A DNA stretch of 64,000 nucleotides from Steromphala cineraria (taxonomy: Eukaryota; Mollusca; Gastropoda; Trochida; Trochidae): positions 21,517,515 through 21,581,514 of the forward strand of contig OU744726.1 of the NCBI GenBank assembly GCA_916613615.1, read 5' to 3'. Of this stretch, positions 37,051 to 49,555 are shown one piece after another; the stretch's first letter is position 1; the number at the start of each line of letters is the position of its first letter. Below the pieces are notes generated by a model, which was not told the DNA's origin, made no database searches, and saw only the letters and a list, made by a program, of their open reading frames with translations. Both the position numbers and the translations under genes were made by a program.

Positions 37051-38937
37051 TTGTAAAGGAATGACACCAAGCAAAGCTAGCTCCCGTGACATTAATCCAA
37101 TGACTTGCATGGCTATTAGTTTTTCTGTATAGTCAGCCTCAAAACTGAAATTTATTGATTGTCAGTTGAAAAGTTTGCAAATGATATTGATTTATTTGTT
37201 TGAAAGTAAATTTTTCTCACAGAAATAAAATTGTAAAAAAGTCAAATTTGATTAATTCTGGTGACATCATCACCTACAGTGTAAACATATTGCTTTAATT
37301 ATATCAATGATTTAACTAATCTGTACATATTATTATGGTAGAATTGTAATTATGACATAACTACATGTACATGAATAACAACATATGATAGAAAGATTTT
37401 GATAATACAATGCCTTTGAGCCATCACAGCATAACTATGATTCAAACAAAAGTTACTATCACCAAGCCTGTGAAATATGTAGTGAAGAGGGCACCTGGTG
37501 AGATTCTGGTTTGACTAAAGTACAGCATTCAGTGAAGTATTATTTCAGTGTGAGAAAGATAATCAAATTATCAAAATATTAAGATAATTCAGCAGTGAAG
37601 TTGATAAGCCTATGCTGAGCTTCATTCACTCTTAGCAGTAAAGCTACATACGATCAAGTTACATTTTATAATATATTTTTGCCTACCCCAGTTAGCCATA
37701 TATTAAGAAATAGATATCTTTTTCAGACATTCATTATAAACTTCCTATGTCTACATACTTCTGTGTGCGTACTTCTATATAATATTATTAAAAATAAACC
37801 AACAGAAATGTTACCCTCAATAATAAAAATAAGTTGTGTAATAACCATGAACTTATAACAATACATGTAAAAACTGTGATATCCCCTTATATTTTGTTTC
37901 CATAAAAAAAATCCTGATAGGACTGTCTCGTTAATTAATAATGTTCAATACCTTTTACGTAGACAACGCCTGGCGGGAGAATGTCAATTTTTGTATGAGT
38001 TTATTGTCTATTTATTTATTGTGTTGAGATAATGATATTTGCAGTAAAGAAAATTTCAAATGAGTTTACCATCATCCGAGTTGAGACATTATATCAATAT
38101 GATTTGTAAATGAATTCATTTAATGATAGAGTTGAGTTATATGTGTTTCCAACAAAACAGTTTTGTACAAAACCATTTTCACCTTTAAGGTTTTATACTT
38201 TTATTTAACTTTTATTTACAAATTTTAGTATTTTATGATACTTTATATTTTGAGCAAGCCAAATTGATGAAAGGCTTGACTATTAGCCCTTATATACAAA
38301 AACAATGGGATTGGAAACACGATGCAACATATGTAGGATGACAAAGAAACTCAGTTAGTGACTGTTTAACCATTCTCTAACAGAGAAAATACCTTTTCAA
38401 GCAAAGATTATTGCCAGAAATTATGTGGTAAATTGTCTGAGAAAACCATTTATCATAGTTGGCTTTCATTATGAGACTGCCATTCAGTCTGGTAGTTTTA
38501 TAAAGTGTTCATTCACTATTGTGCTTAACTTCAGAATTACATCGTTGTGCCTTTATTATAAACCCTGAATGTCGACTATCATTGTTGGATTAGATAATTA
38601 CGCTTTCCTATTCCAAACTGAAATTACTAATAGGTTTGACAGCCTAATGAAGCTGCAAATGGGTTGGTATTTTAGTACTTCTTTGTCAATATTAAGTGCT
38701 AATTATTTTCAGTAAATCATTTGTTCAATGTTTCAAAATTTCGTTGTCAAGTCTATTTGACAGTAAGTCTATTTGGCTTCAAATCAACTTACTCCTTTTT
38801 GTACTCCCAATCAACATTGTGCATTCTCTTATCACAACATTGTACATCAAGCTGATTTATTGTATAAACAACCCATCGCCTACCATGTATATATTACCTC
38901 AATCCTTTGAACATGTATCACTTGCTTGAAAATCTAT

Positions 38938-39030
38938 GTCGAAACGTCGCTTACACAGAATAGAGAAGTTGTTCATCCATAAGAATTGTCCTTTTTTTTC
39001 ATCAATCCAACTTCTAGAATGCCAGTCAAA
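38938..39030. repeat. Dispersed repeat fragment (GAAACGTCGC..)
   Basis: GTCGAAACGTCGCTTACAC, then AGAAGTTGTTCATCCAT, then CATCAATCCAACTTCTAG and AATGCCAG. It is the most complete of three related segments in the window. The phrase is familiar from mollusc interspersed repeats; ends and class are unclear. Confidence 0.55.
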
Positions 39031-41059
39031 GAAATAAAAAAGATGCAACCAAAATTAGTAAATGTTTTCATTATATGTTTTACTATCTAACTGTCATACT
39101 GTGAAGTTGTGTTCCTTTTTGTGTAGTAATTATACGCCAAGTAAGTAAGTTTCCGCTTGACTCAATACTGTAGACAAGAACAATAACCTGACCAGTTAGG
39201 TGAGAAAGGGCGATCTGATGTGGCAGGCTTTGATTGGCTGAGAGAAGTTTTACAGACTGAAAATATGATGTATGTTTTCAAAGTCATTAAATAACAATTT
39301 TGCGAATTTTTTTTAACAAACAAAGTATCGATGTAATTTCATCATATCTTTTTGTATTCATTTCTGTATAGTGTACCCCCTCGAGGTTATATGATGTTTA
39401 ATCCTAGTATTAATACAAGTCTATAGTTCCTGTAATTTCAGCCAAAGATATTTGATATTCTCTGAACAGCACTAATTGTCAACAGGCCATTATTTGATAC
39501 ATATGTTTGATATTTTGAGTAAATATCATCATATTTTGTATTTGGACGTGCATGATAAACTGAAAATGTTACTACTTGGCTATAATTTCTACTCTTATCA
39601 TATTATTTTTAAAGAAAATTATGATAATGTTGATCTTTCTGTCAAAAGCCTTCAATATTCCATATAGAATATGCTTAGAATAAAAGCCAAAGGCTTCAAT
39701 TCATTGCTGTCTTTATAAGTATGTGGTATTTCAGTACTTTCAATTATCTAACCGAATTGCTTCCCAGTTTCCCCTTGGGAAACAAAATTGCACAACTATC
39801 CATCTGAATTTCTCACATGGAAAGGGTGGTTCATTTCTTAATGTCTTTGACATAACTCATAAGCCAAAATGATGATTATAGAACAGCATTGCTGATTGGA
39901 CAACTAACTTTGATTGCCTATGATCAGGCATCTCCCATTCTACACAACAAAGTCGGCGAATAAGAAGAGAGGCTTCATCTGCCTCTGTGGGACCAGAATG
40001 GATATAATGACATTATGTAAAAATGATAAGTATCTCTATTTATTTTGTGAAATGGATTTTCTTGATTTTAAAGCAATTACTTTACAGTTATAGCTGAATG
40101 TCGGTCATATATCTTAAATCAGTGTTAGCATAAACTTGTTTCCAAGTCAAATTGTTAAATTAATGGTTAATTTTGATAAATGGATATGAAATTTACAAGT
40201 TTGATGGATTCCTTATAACTAATGGTTTCAGTGAGTAATTATTCAACGTCTGCTTAAATGATAAAATGTCTTTGATTTAAAATCACATGTTTAAAAACAC
40301 CTCAATTAAGAATTATCATCAATATTGTTGAATAAATTCTTTGCAGCTAAACATACATAAACATATAAATCGGTTCTTTTTAGATTGTAAGATGACCTAC
40401 AACCTCAATTTGTTACCATCGAACCATAACATGTTTCCAATTTCCCTGAAAAGGTAATAACAGCGCCTTTAAGCAAATGGAATTATGTGTTAAATGGCCT
40501 GAGGAAAATCATTGTTATTAATCATAAAATTGAATAGAATTATTCTTCAAATCCATGCATAAATGGCTTTCTGAACTACCATCCAGGCTATTGTTTGTGT
40601 AAAGTGTTCAATCTTGTATCCAATTAGAAGCTTTTAATGTGAAATATTAGTACTATATGCGATAATTGCGCTTTCATATTTGACAGAAAACTATAAACAT
40701 GTTTGACAGTCTAATTTTTCAACCGGAGAAAAGTTGGTGCTTTACCATTACTTTGCTGAATTACAACAGTTTTGTAGTTTATCATTTAATAGCTACGTAA
40801 GTTACCGAAAAGGTCTAGTACAAAATTAATGTTACGACTGTTCTAACAAGCAATGAGTATTTAATCTATGCCAAATAGGAACGAAAAGGCAGACAACTAT
40901 ACCAGACCCGAAAGGTTTTGAAAGAATTATTCATTGTCTATAGCAAATAGGGTTTTATGCAATATCTTTTATTTATGAAGGATTTTGCTTCATCTTTGAT
41001 TGAAACATAGTTTGTAAGTGACAAAGCCCATGCTGTTTTTGAATTCAGGACATTTGCTC

Positions 41060-41340
41060 AAAATGTTTTGACAGGGATGTTTTTTTAAAGATAAAACAAG
41101 GAGACTGTTAGAAGGATTTATCCAAGAAAGATTTCCCTCGTATTGTCAGTGATCAAAGAAGAACAAATTACCAGCCAGGAGTTTGCACATGTCATTAAAA
41201 CTATCACTTCAGAGGGAGAAATGATTGAGACCTTAACAATGAGGCTGCTATGTGACTTCTTAAAAGCAAGAAAAAATCATCTCGAGAGAAGCATTCAAGC
41301 TCTTGGACTCTCATGAAGGTTTTTCGTTGATAAGTTTCTT
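41060..41340 (+). pseudogene. U island: CARD-like fragment, copy 3
   Basis: Open from the codon at 41131 (ATT) to a stop at 41314-41316, reading ..VLSVIKEEQIT.QEFAHVIK.. and ..NHLERSIQALGLS. It has no initiator and an unmatched upstream frame, as in copy 2. Confidence 0.38.
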
Positions 41341-41810
41341 TTGTAAATTGTTTGTTTGGAAATTACACAAGGATGAATTAAGATACCATTTTGTTTTGTG
41401 AAAGTGTGAGATAGATATTAAGATTGAAATTGAATTGTTGTTATAATGAATTCATTTGAATATGATTAATAGGTTTACAATATATATCAAGAATATATCA
41501 AACATTCATGAGAAATTCAACCATACTAATTTTGGTTACCTTCCAACAATTCCTCAGCTTCTGGTAAATTACATTTGAATATTCTAATAATTCGACTATC
41601 AACAATCAAGTCTTGTTCTATCAAATAAAAAAAATAATATTTTAGTTGAATTTTAGAACGTGACTCATAATTATAAAAAATGCACAAAAATGAAGTTGAC
41701 AAAAAGTTTGACTGTAACGTAGCAGAAAAAACCTTCCATGGCATGTTGAAGTAATGATACAACGGAATGCCAGAGATATTGAACAGTGAGGACAGGCAAA
41801 TCTCTTCAGC

Positions 41811-41882
41811 AATGACAATCCGCTAATTATGCTAATGCAGCATTAATTGGAACCGTGAGGGTGATTATTTCTAGTCCAGCTG
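41811..41882. promoter_or_regulatory. Conserved TAAT-rich element, copy 3
   Basis: Keeps CTAATTATGCTAATGCAGC, ATTAATTGGAACCGTGAGG and CTAGTCCAGCTG unchanged. Confidence 0.35.
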
Positions 41883-42317
41883 GGTTTCAATGATGTTGAG
41901 TTGAGTTGAATTCGAAATTTTAAAAATCAATTTGTTAACTTTGCAAGCATGGTTCTTTACAGGACACGTTTTCGTTGTTGGAACTTGGCTTTCCAGACAG
42001 ACCTTCACAAAAAATGTCAATCTTAGGAGAAAAAAAACCTTTGGACAATAAATCTAAATACTATTGATATGAATAAAGATGATTACCCAGCATATAAAAT
42101 TAAATGGCCCCTTACAATGAACAAATTTGACAATCAATGTAATTATAGTTGTTTACTATGGTCTATTATGAAATTGTATCAAATTCTGAGCAATTATTGA
42201 TGGTAACAAATAATCATAAACATTTATTGTCTATCAATCAACATCTTAAGTCACTTTAAAATAACGTTCGTTTATGAGTCCCCCGTAACAAAATAAAAAC
42301 AAAAATACTAGTTGCTA

Positions 42318-42547
42318 GGTCACAATATAGGTCACCACAGGGGAAATAACTCTGTTAAGATATCTCCTTCCATTCCAGTTAAGCATAAACACGAGGCCTA
42401 GTGTAATTACATTATGAGCGGATCCTATCAGTCCATGTCCTCTAATTGGTGTCTGAACAATGTGTTTGGTGTGAAGTGGCCCATAGATTTTCAGAGAGTG
42501 TGGCACACAAGAGCCCCAGAGACTGATAACGGCACCGAGCCAAAACC
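42318..42547. repeat. P island, copy 7 (short unit 2)
   Basis: Lacks the AAGAAACGCCAC segment seen at 15.57 and 23.29 kb; otherwise it follows copy 5 closely (GGATCCTATCAGTCCATG, GGTGTGAAGTGGCCCATAG). Confidence 0.8.
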
Positions 42548-43261
42548 AAACTTTGAAGGTTGAAGGATCATCTATATTGATTAAATCAAAGACTTATTTC
42601 TCTTCGATGATATAAATTGTTTATCGTTTGACTTATAAACCTCAACTCTATTATCCCAAGTCCCTCTATTGTTATTTTAGGACAGTTTCGTATTCTTATT
42701 AATCATCAAAACTTTTGCAATTTCACCTCCTCTGAAAATTATCCTTACCATTGTCCATCTTCCAAGGCAATTATCTTTAAAATAACCCCTTTCAATAGTT
42801 TGTATGCCAACAATAATATCTCATTGAATTCAAAGCGGTTACTAACTATAACTTTCCTGCAAACGTTTTGGCGACATGCAACTCCAACATTCCTCAAATT
42901 CCAAAATGCGAAATTAATGATGAACCCACTTTCCGCAGCACCTTGGGATGTAATCAAGGCTTATATATATTTATTAGGATGCGCGGTATTATGGATATAT
43001 CGGTATATTGCAATACAGGAACAACGTGATACGAATTGGTACACACTTCTGAAAATGTCTAACATATCCAACGCTTTAAAACGAGCTATTTCCATAAAAA
43101 GTTGTAAGCATAAAACTTGATTGACGGAAATTTCAATCAACTCAGAAGTTGTTACAGAATAAGTATTCACTCTGAAAATTTGATAAATAGTTGCAATTAC
43201 AAAACTTTTGGGATTTATTGTTATTTAGTAGCTGTTAACTTTTATATTTATTCATACATGG

Positions 43262-43598
43262 ACGCTTAAAGCAGGAACTGAGAGCAGGAAATACATTCCA
43301 TAGAAATGAAAGCAAACAGTAATTAAATCAAAGGTTTTCTGTGAGAGATAACAACAATACCACCAGGGACAAATTAATACTCATTTCCTCTGTGACGTCA
43401 TTATCAACATGGTGTGCACACCCTCAATAAAAGGCAATTTCATCCCATTAAAGAACACAGAGCAGCAATTAAATAACACAAACGACGCACTGTCATCTTT
43501 CTCTGTGCAGTGTCGAGGGAAGAACCTCCTTGAGACAATCATGTTAGGACAGGATGTCCGGTTTCAGGGGACTGTGAACCAGTGGATCTTTTAATCAT
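43262..43598. repeat. Q island, copy 6 (short unit 2)
   Basis: TGACGTCA palindrome at 43393-43400. Plus frame 43409-43594 open for 61 codons as in copy 4; the minus frame is interrupted by a stop. Confidence 0.8.
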
Positions 43599-43643
43599 AG
43601 GTCTTATATCTTTTAATATATAGGTCATAGGAAAGTTTATTAA

Positions 43644-44001
43644 AGGGGCAGTAGCACGTTTTTTGATAATTTTATATTTCAAATATTTTACTGATAATTG
43701 TAAGTAAATGCTAAATATATTATATTGACAGTGTCAAAAATCTCATTACACAAGCCAATCATCCGTAGTCAGAGGACAAAGTATGAAGATTAACATTAAA
43801 TCCATTGGCGGCCATTTTTTTTTTGAACACCTTTTATTCATTTTGTGTAAGAAAAATGAATCGCATGGCTAAACTTTATGTTATATGTTTGAATTATTAC
43901 CGCTCAATTTAGTTTCAATACAGAGTCTTTCAACTGGAACCATTTATTTTCAATTTCCTGACATCACCTTATATTCCCCCTAAAAACGTGCTACTGCCCC
44001 T
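43644..44001 (-). mobile_element. MITE, copy 3 (full length, filled site)
   Basis: 358 bp with near-perfect inverted ends (AGGGGCAGTAGCACGTTTTT; complement at 43982-44001) and TTAA on both sides (43640-43643 and 44002-44005). It lies reversed relative to copies 1 and 2. Short unit 1 has the empty site near 16880 (GGAAAATTTATTATAGACAT), so insertion followed the unit duplication. Confidence 0.95.
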
Positions 44002-44149
44002 TTAAAGACATATACATGTATGTGCTTCATGTATCTGCTTCACAGTGAATTTATGTAAAAATATCAGAGCTTGAATCGAAACATTTTAAATACAAATGAA
44101 TCACCATGGCCAAATCCACTTGTGATCGAATGCAGTAAATTGTTTTGAA

Positions 44150-44430
44150 CATTGAGCATTCCTTTAAACAGAAAGAATTTTCTGAAGTTGTTAGATATGC
44201 CCAAAGCACATCATTAGTTCCAAGTCGGAACATGGAGTCGTTTCAAAAGCCATGTCAACAGTGTTCCAGACAGTTGTTAGAAAGAGAAAGACAGCACAAC
44301 CTTGCGTTAACAACTTTAAAGACACTTGAAGAGTAACAGGATCCATTACATGCCGAACTTGTTCCTTTTGAGTCTAAAGTTTCCACCATATCAAACACCA
44401 GAAACTCAATAGCATTATTCAGGCCCAAAT
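44150..44430. repeat. R island, copy 4 (short unit 2)
   Basis: The plus frame 44145-44336 resembles that of copy 1 (..SFQKPCQQCSRQLLER..) with an identical stop position; the minus frame is split. Confidence 0.78.
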
Positions 44431-46113
44431 CCTGAGAATTGTAAAGGAATGGGACCAAGCAAAAACTAGCTTCCGTGACTTTCAGCCAAATACTTGCATG
44501 GTTATTAGTTTTTCTGTACACAGTCAGCCACAAAACTGAAATGAATTGATTGTCAGGAACCAGGCAGTAGAAAAGCTTGCAATTGATATCAATTTATTTG
44601 TGGAAAAGTAAATTTTTTTCAGAGAAATAAAATTGTAAAAAAGTCAATTGGATTAATCCTTATATATGACATCATCACCTTCAGTGTTTATACATTGTTT
44701 TTATGATATCAATATTTTAACTACATGTACATGAATAACTACATATCATTGAAAAATGTTGATAATAGAATGCATTTAATCAATCACAACTAAGATTCAA
44801 AAGTGACTATTGCCACTGATAGGTCTGTCTCTTTAATTATTAATTAAGTAAGTAATTAATCAAGTAATTTTCAAAACTTTTTATGTAGACAACGCCTGGT
44901 GAGAGAAGGTCAATCTCTGAATGAGTTTATTGTCTACTTGTTAATTGAATTGAGATAATGGTATTTGTAGTAAATAAAATTTCAAATGAATTTACCATCA
45001 GCCGAGGAGTTGAGACATTATGTCAAAATGGCCTGTAAATGAATTCATTTAATGATAGAGTTAAGTTATATGTATTTCAAACAAATTGGTTTTGTACATA
45101 ACCATTTCCCCAAAAGGCTTTTATATACATTTTAAAACGTTTATAACTCAACACATTTTAGCTTATTAAGAACATTAAACAGAATAACAAATAGGTGTAA
45201 TAATAGTTTATGTTATAAGCTATAAAAGTGTATGTTTTGATAAAGCCAAATTGATGAAAAGCATTGAATACTGCCTCATATACTTAACTATGGGATTGAA
45301 AACACCTCACAACATCTGTACGAGAAACTCAATTAGTAACTGTTTAACCCGTGTATGTTCTGCCAATATCTAACAGAGAAAATATCATCCTCTTTAAGCA
45401 AAGATTATTGCAAGAAATTATGTTGTAAATTGTCTGAGGAAAACATTTATTATAAATCATAACGTTCGTGAAATTCATGCTTAATTGGCTTCCATGATAG
45501 GACTGCCATTTAGGCTGATAGTTGTTTAAGTGTTCACTAACAACTGTGTTTAACTTCAGAATTACATCGTGGTGCCTTTATTAGAAGCCATGAATGTTGA
45601 CTATCAATGTTGGATTAGGTTTATTATGCTGTCATATTCAAAACTGAAACTAATAATAGGTTTGACAGCCTAATTTAGCTGCAAATGGGTTTGTATTTTA
45701 CTACTTCTTTGTTGATTTTAACTATTTATTATTTTCATAACTATAAATCATTTGTTAATAAATCCATGTAACAATGTAATATGTGAAATGTAATAAATTA
45801 AAATGTAATTGAGTTTAATATACACAAATTAATCCCACCAATTTATAAAGAACTAGAGTAGTTTTGAAGAAAATGTGTCCCTTTCACTAATTTAGTTAAA
45901 AGTTTAAGGATTTTGAGTCTAATATCAGCTGCCTCTAAATATGGTTTTGCTTTTTCATGAAAATGTCAAGTCATGTTCATACCACTTATAAAAAATGAAT
46001 ACACACGAATCAAATATCTAATCTTTTAATGGTATTTTAACAACAAGTGGAAATTGAAAACTACTCGTTCTTTTATCTTGAATGATAATGTTTATTTAAT
46101 TGACAATTATTCT

Positions 46114-46145
46114 ATTAATAATAATAATAATATAATAATAATAAT
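46114..46145. repeat. (ATA)n tract at LINE 3' end
   Basis: Interrupted ATA/TAA microsatellite. Read on the minus strand it is a TTA-type tail directly after GGCGCATTATAAATCTTC, as expected for the 3' end of an L2/CR1-type element. Confidence 0.85.
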
Positions 46146-46335
46146 GAAGATTTATAATGCGCCAAGGTGTCCACGCACTAATGCATGCTCGTGGCGCCAA
46201 GAGTGCTGGGTGCCCCCAGAGTCAGCAGTTACAATTTGGGAGTTTGGTTGAAATTATATACACTATTTACAGCTGGAACCCAGAGTTCATAGAGGATGGC
46301 CATTCGAAGCTTGGAACCAGGTACCTGGAATGATG

Positions 46336-47868
46336 TCAATGATAGGCAAGAACACAATAGTGAGTTTTGAGCCTAGATTTAAAGCAGTCAAAAGTAGGTG
46401 AGAGTTTGATATAAATGGGTAGAGGATTCCAAAGACTAGCTGCAGCATAGCTGAATGATCGTCTGCCGCCGGAGGAGAGTTTGAAGGACGGGACTTTGAG
46501 GAGATGCTGGTTTTGCGATCTTAATGTCCTGGTCGGGATGTATTCAGTGAGCAAATCAGAGAGATAGTCCGGGGCTGTATTGTGGAGACACTTGTAGACG
46601 ATGCTGAGAATCTTGAAGTCTATCCTATATCTGATGGGCAGCCAATGAAGTTGTTTTAGGATTGGAGTTATAGACGTACTTTTTGATGACAGTGAGACGA
46701 TTCTAGCGGCAGTATTTTGAATCTTTTGGAGTTTCTGAATTTGTAGGTTGGAGGCACCATACAGAAGGCTATTACAATAATCTAATCTGGAGAGCACTAG
46801 GCACCTGGCGAGAGTAGCAGCACTGTCGGATGTAATGTACCTCCGGATTTGTCCAATACATCTGAGATAATAGTAACATGTTTTGCAGAGGTAGTTGATA
46901 TGTGCATCCATGCTCACATCAGACTCTAGCATTACTCCAAGATCCTTGATTGTTGCGGATGGCGTGATAGTTTGTTCACCGAGGATAACATTTGGAACAT
47001 TGATGTTGTTCAGTTTTCGAGAGCTGCCAAACAGTATGAGCTCAGTCTTGTCCTGGTTCAATTTTAGTACTCTAGATGTCATCCAATCACTAACCTCGGA
47101 AATGCAATCCTCGATTTGGTGAATGTTTTGTCGCAGCATTGAGAGTTCAAGAGTGTTCAGGAGCTGTGTGTCGTCGGCAAAGGAAAAGTGCTGGGATTGA
47201 AACTTTTCTATGATATGTGGTAGAGTATTTGTGTAACACAGAACGAGTATCGGTCCAAGGACTGATCCTTGGGGTACCCCGCATGGAAGTTTTACTTGAG
47301 TTGATTGGGCATTCTGGATTAGTACGCTCTGGGATCTGTCATTCAAATAGGAAGAGAACCATCTGAGTGCTGTTCCTGATATTCCCATTTCGTGCTTTAG
47401 AACTTTGAGGAGGTGACAGTGATCTACAGTGTCGAAAGCGGCACTGAGGTCGAGGAGTGTCAGTGCCGCTATGTTACCCTGATCCATTAGGACACGGATG
47501 TCGTTGGTCAATCTGAGCATCAGTGTTTCTGTGGAGTGATGCGCGCGATAAGCTGACTGAAATTTGTCCAGGATATTGTGTGATGTGATATGTTCCATTA
47601 GTCTCGATGAAGCAGCTCTCTCAATCAGCTTTGACAAATATGTCAAATTAGACACTGGTCTAAAGTTCTTAAGTAACTCCTTATCCAGCGTCTTCTTCTT
47701 GATATGTGGCTTGACAACTGCTTCCTTAAAGCCCTGTGGGAACGTCCCGCTGGTCAAGCTGTTATTGATGATCGCAGTGATTGCAGGAAGAGCAGTATCC
47801 ACATAATCAACAAGAATATTTGTTGGAATAGGATAATTAATACACGTGGTCTTGTTTGATGATTTCAC
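46336..47868 (-). CDS. Reverse transcriptase part of the LINE
   Basis: 510 codons. Residues 69-75 (FRPVSNL) match the RT-0/1 region; LLDLSAAFDTVDH (138-150) holds the first catalytic aspartate; GVPQGSVLGP (197-206) is the fingers-palm motif; FADD (230-233) is the catalytic pair, a common variant of YADD. The C-terminus (..LRSQNQHLL.., ..GRRSFSYAAASLWNPLP..) is the conserved tail of L2/CR1/Jockey-group ORF2 proteins. The apparent start is only the first possible initiator: upstream in the same frame the sequence PEVLELVKSS continues the family linker, so this frame was once joined to the endonuclease. No RNase H domain is present, as usual for this group. Confidence 0.95.
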   Translation of the reverse strand: MKSSNKTTCINYPIPTNILVDYVDTALPAITAIINNSLTSGTFPQGFKEAVVKPHIKKKTLDKELLKNFRPVSNLTYLSKLIERAASSRLMEHITSHNILDKFQSAYRAHHSTETLMLRLTNDIRVLMDQGNIAALTLLDLSAAFDTVDHCHLLKVLKHEMGISGTALRWFSSYLNDRSQSVLIQNAQSTQVKLPCGVPQGSVLGPILVLCYTNTLPHIIEKFQSQHFSFADDTQLLNTLELSMLRQNIHQIEDCISEVSDWMTSRVLKLNQDKTELILFGSSRKLNNINVPNVILGEQTITPSATIKDLGVMLESDVSMDAHINYLCKTCYYYLRCIGQIRRYITSDSAATLARCLVLSRLDYCNSLLYGASNLQIQKLQKIQNTAARIVSLSSKSTSITPILKQLHWLPIRYRIDFKILSIVYKCLHNTAPDYLSDLLTEYIPTRTLRSQNQHLLKVPSFKLSSGGRRSFSYAAASLWNPLPIYIKLSPTFDCFKSRLKTHYCVLAYH

Positions 47869-47872
47869 AAGT

Positions 47873-49555
47873 TCAAGGACTTCTGGTCAATGGTCTAAGC
47901 TCTTCCAGTGTAATACCGGAGAACTCATGTTCTGTAACCTGACTGCTGAGTGTGTTTGCCAATAGCAATGAATCACGGATTTTATCGATCTTGCTTTTGA
48001 AGAAAACATTAAAATCTTCTGCCAGTTCTTCAGGACTGTCCGACGTAGGGAGTGTTTCTACCTTGTCTTTGCCTTGTAGTGAGTCAAGAAACTTGTGTAG
48101 TTGTCTTGGCGATTTTCCAAGCCTGCTTATCTTCTCTTTTAAAAAGGATCGTTTAGCATGTTCTATCTTTTGGGAAACGATGTTCCTTTCAGCTTTATAT
48201 ATTTGCCGATGAACCTGTAGTTTTGACCTACGCCAGACTCGTTCTGCACGCCGGCGTTTCCTCTTAGCTCTTCGAATTTCATCACTGTACCATGGGCTTG
48301 TAGGCTTCATGATGATTCTCTTATCTTGTATTGGGGCATGTTTGTCCAACAATTCAACAAGAGTATTGTTATATTGCTCTGTTAGGTCATCTACATCAGT
48401 TTCAGGATCCGTGATCAAACTACTTTCAGCAAGATCACTATTGAAACTTTCAGGAATAATGGACTTTAAATTTCTACACTTTATGGTTTTCTTCTGGGAA
48501 TTGGTTACTTGCATGTTGAGCACAATATCAATGACAAAGTGATCTGACATGAGCTTATCCACTATTTCAATGGATCTTACTAAACTTGCGTTTCTAGTAA
48601 GAATCCAGTCAAGGATGTGACCACGTTTGTGAGTGGGCTTGATCACATGTTGCATTAACGAGTGAGAATTTAAAAGTGTCATTATTTTGCGAATTTCCGG
48701 TTTATGACCTTCGTCAAAGTGAAGATTGAAGTCTCCTAGAAAAACTGTGTACTTCTTGGGATACAAGGTAAACAGCCTGGAAAGATCTTCATGAAACGAT
48801 GTCACCGAGAGTTTATTTTTAGCTGAGGGGGGAGGACGATAGATACAGATAACCCTCAGCACAACGTCATATGAAGAGATTGTTACGTCCAAACGTTCAA
48901 AAGATTGGAACGTTTCCTTGGGACTGATTGCATCAACATGCACAGATGCCTTATGAATGACTGCCAGTCCACCGCCCCTGCCTTCTCGGGGAGCGTGCTT
49001 ACACACAAATCCAGGTGGGGTCATAGCAGCGAGTATCGATTCGTCTCCATCTCTGTGTAACCATGTTTCAGTTATGAAGATAGCATCTAAGTCATTTTCA
49101 AGAATTAGATCTACAATCTCATTGCACATGTTCCTTGCTGACTGAGCGTTCCACAGGGCAACATGAAGACACTTTGTTGTCAGTTTAGAAGGAACAGTTA
49201 ACACAGTTTTGGATAATAGCAATCGTTCTTTTTGTTTTTTCCCCGCCCTCGTGCCTCTGATAGTTTTTCTATCAATTGACAAGCCAAGGCTGTTAATTTG
49301 ATTGAAGACTGTGACTGGTAGCCTGAGAGTAGTTACATCACAATATCCAGGTCTAGGTGCTTGCTTTCCGATTGACAAGAGCACATCTCTATTGTATGAA
49401 ATCCTCTGCTGATTGACTGTCATTGTTCCAGGTTGCAAATGCACAGAGTCAGCTTGGCTGACCTCGGACTGTAGTGTCAAAGTGAATGTCACACAAATGA
49501 CAAAATTTGTTGATAACATAAATATGAGCATTGTTTTTGTCCATACAAACATCAC
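47873..49555 (-). CDS. AP-like endonuclease part of the LINE
   Basis: 560 codons. The N-terminus is hydrophobic (residues about 8-28), followed by the basic RGTRAGKKQ stretch (100-108). The endonuclease/exonuclease/phosphatase fold spans about 129-345: WNAQS with N136, TETW with E163, IYRP with Y239, GDFN with D275 and N277, LDWIL with D316, and SDH with D338-H339. All expected catalytic positions are present. It nicks target DNA to prime reverse transcription. A lysine/arginine-rich linker (about 425-455) precedes the end. The frame ends at LRPLTRSP-stop, exactly where the related proteins continue into the RT; a one-base change near 47885-47895 explains the break. Confidence 0.95.
   Translation of the reverse strand: MMFVWTKTMLIFMLSTNFVICVTFTLTLQSEVSQADSVHLQPGTMTVNQQRISYNRDVLLSIGKQAPRPGYCDVTTLRLPVTVFNQINSLGLSIDRKTIRGTRAGKKQKERLLLSKTVLTVPSKLTTKCLHVALWNAQSARNMCNEIVDLILENDLDAIFITETWLHRDGDESILAAMTPPGFVCKHAPREGRGGGLAVIHKASVHVDAISPKETFQSFERLDVTISSYDVVLRVICIYRPPPSAKNKLSVTSFHEDLSRLFTLYPKKYTVFLGDFNLHFDEGHKPEIRKIMTLLNSHSLMQHVIKPTHKRGHILDWILTRNASLVRSIEIVDKLMSDHFVIDIVLNMQVTNSQKKTIKCRNLKSIIPESFNSDLAESSLITDPETDVDDLTEQYNNTLVELLDKHAPIQDKRIIMKPTSPWYSDEIRRAKRKRRRAERVWRRSKLQVHRQIYKAERNIVSQKIEHAKRSFLKEKISRLGKSPRQLHKFLDSLQGKDKVETLPTSDSPEELAEDFNVFFKSKIDKIRDSLLLANTLSSQVTEHEFSGITLEELRPLTRSP

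Larger units (their letters stand above)
36350..40085. repeat. Second right half of the unit inside long unit 1
   Basis: Begins near TATGTCACCTTTTTATTTG (also at 56027) and proceeds through an R island, the GACTGTCTCGTTAAT stretch and the segment TGTAATTTCAGCCAAAGATA (39436; relative at 51678). Because the right half follows unmatched DNA directly, the long unit is best seen as a short unit split by, or fused around, the 29-36 kb insert with part of the right half duplicated. Confidence 0.7.
21086..40100. repeat. Young macro-repeat, long unit 1
   Basis: About 19 kb between landmarks at 21096 and 40109. Its left part (21.1-28.9 kb) follows the short-unit order (U, TAAT element, P, Q, R). It continues into 29-33.4 kb, a segment found elsewhere only in long unit 2, then about 3 kb of unmatched DNA with the GH10-like exon and a fold-back, then a second right half at 36.35-40.1 kb. 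The left part matches 52.36-59.6 kb better than it matches either short unit. Confidence 0.75.

Noticed and set aside
46895..49145. Plus-strand ORFs opposite the LINE
   Set aside because: They are antisense shadows of the endonuclease and RT frames.
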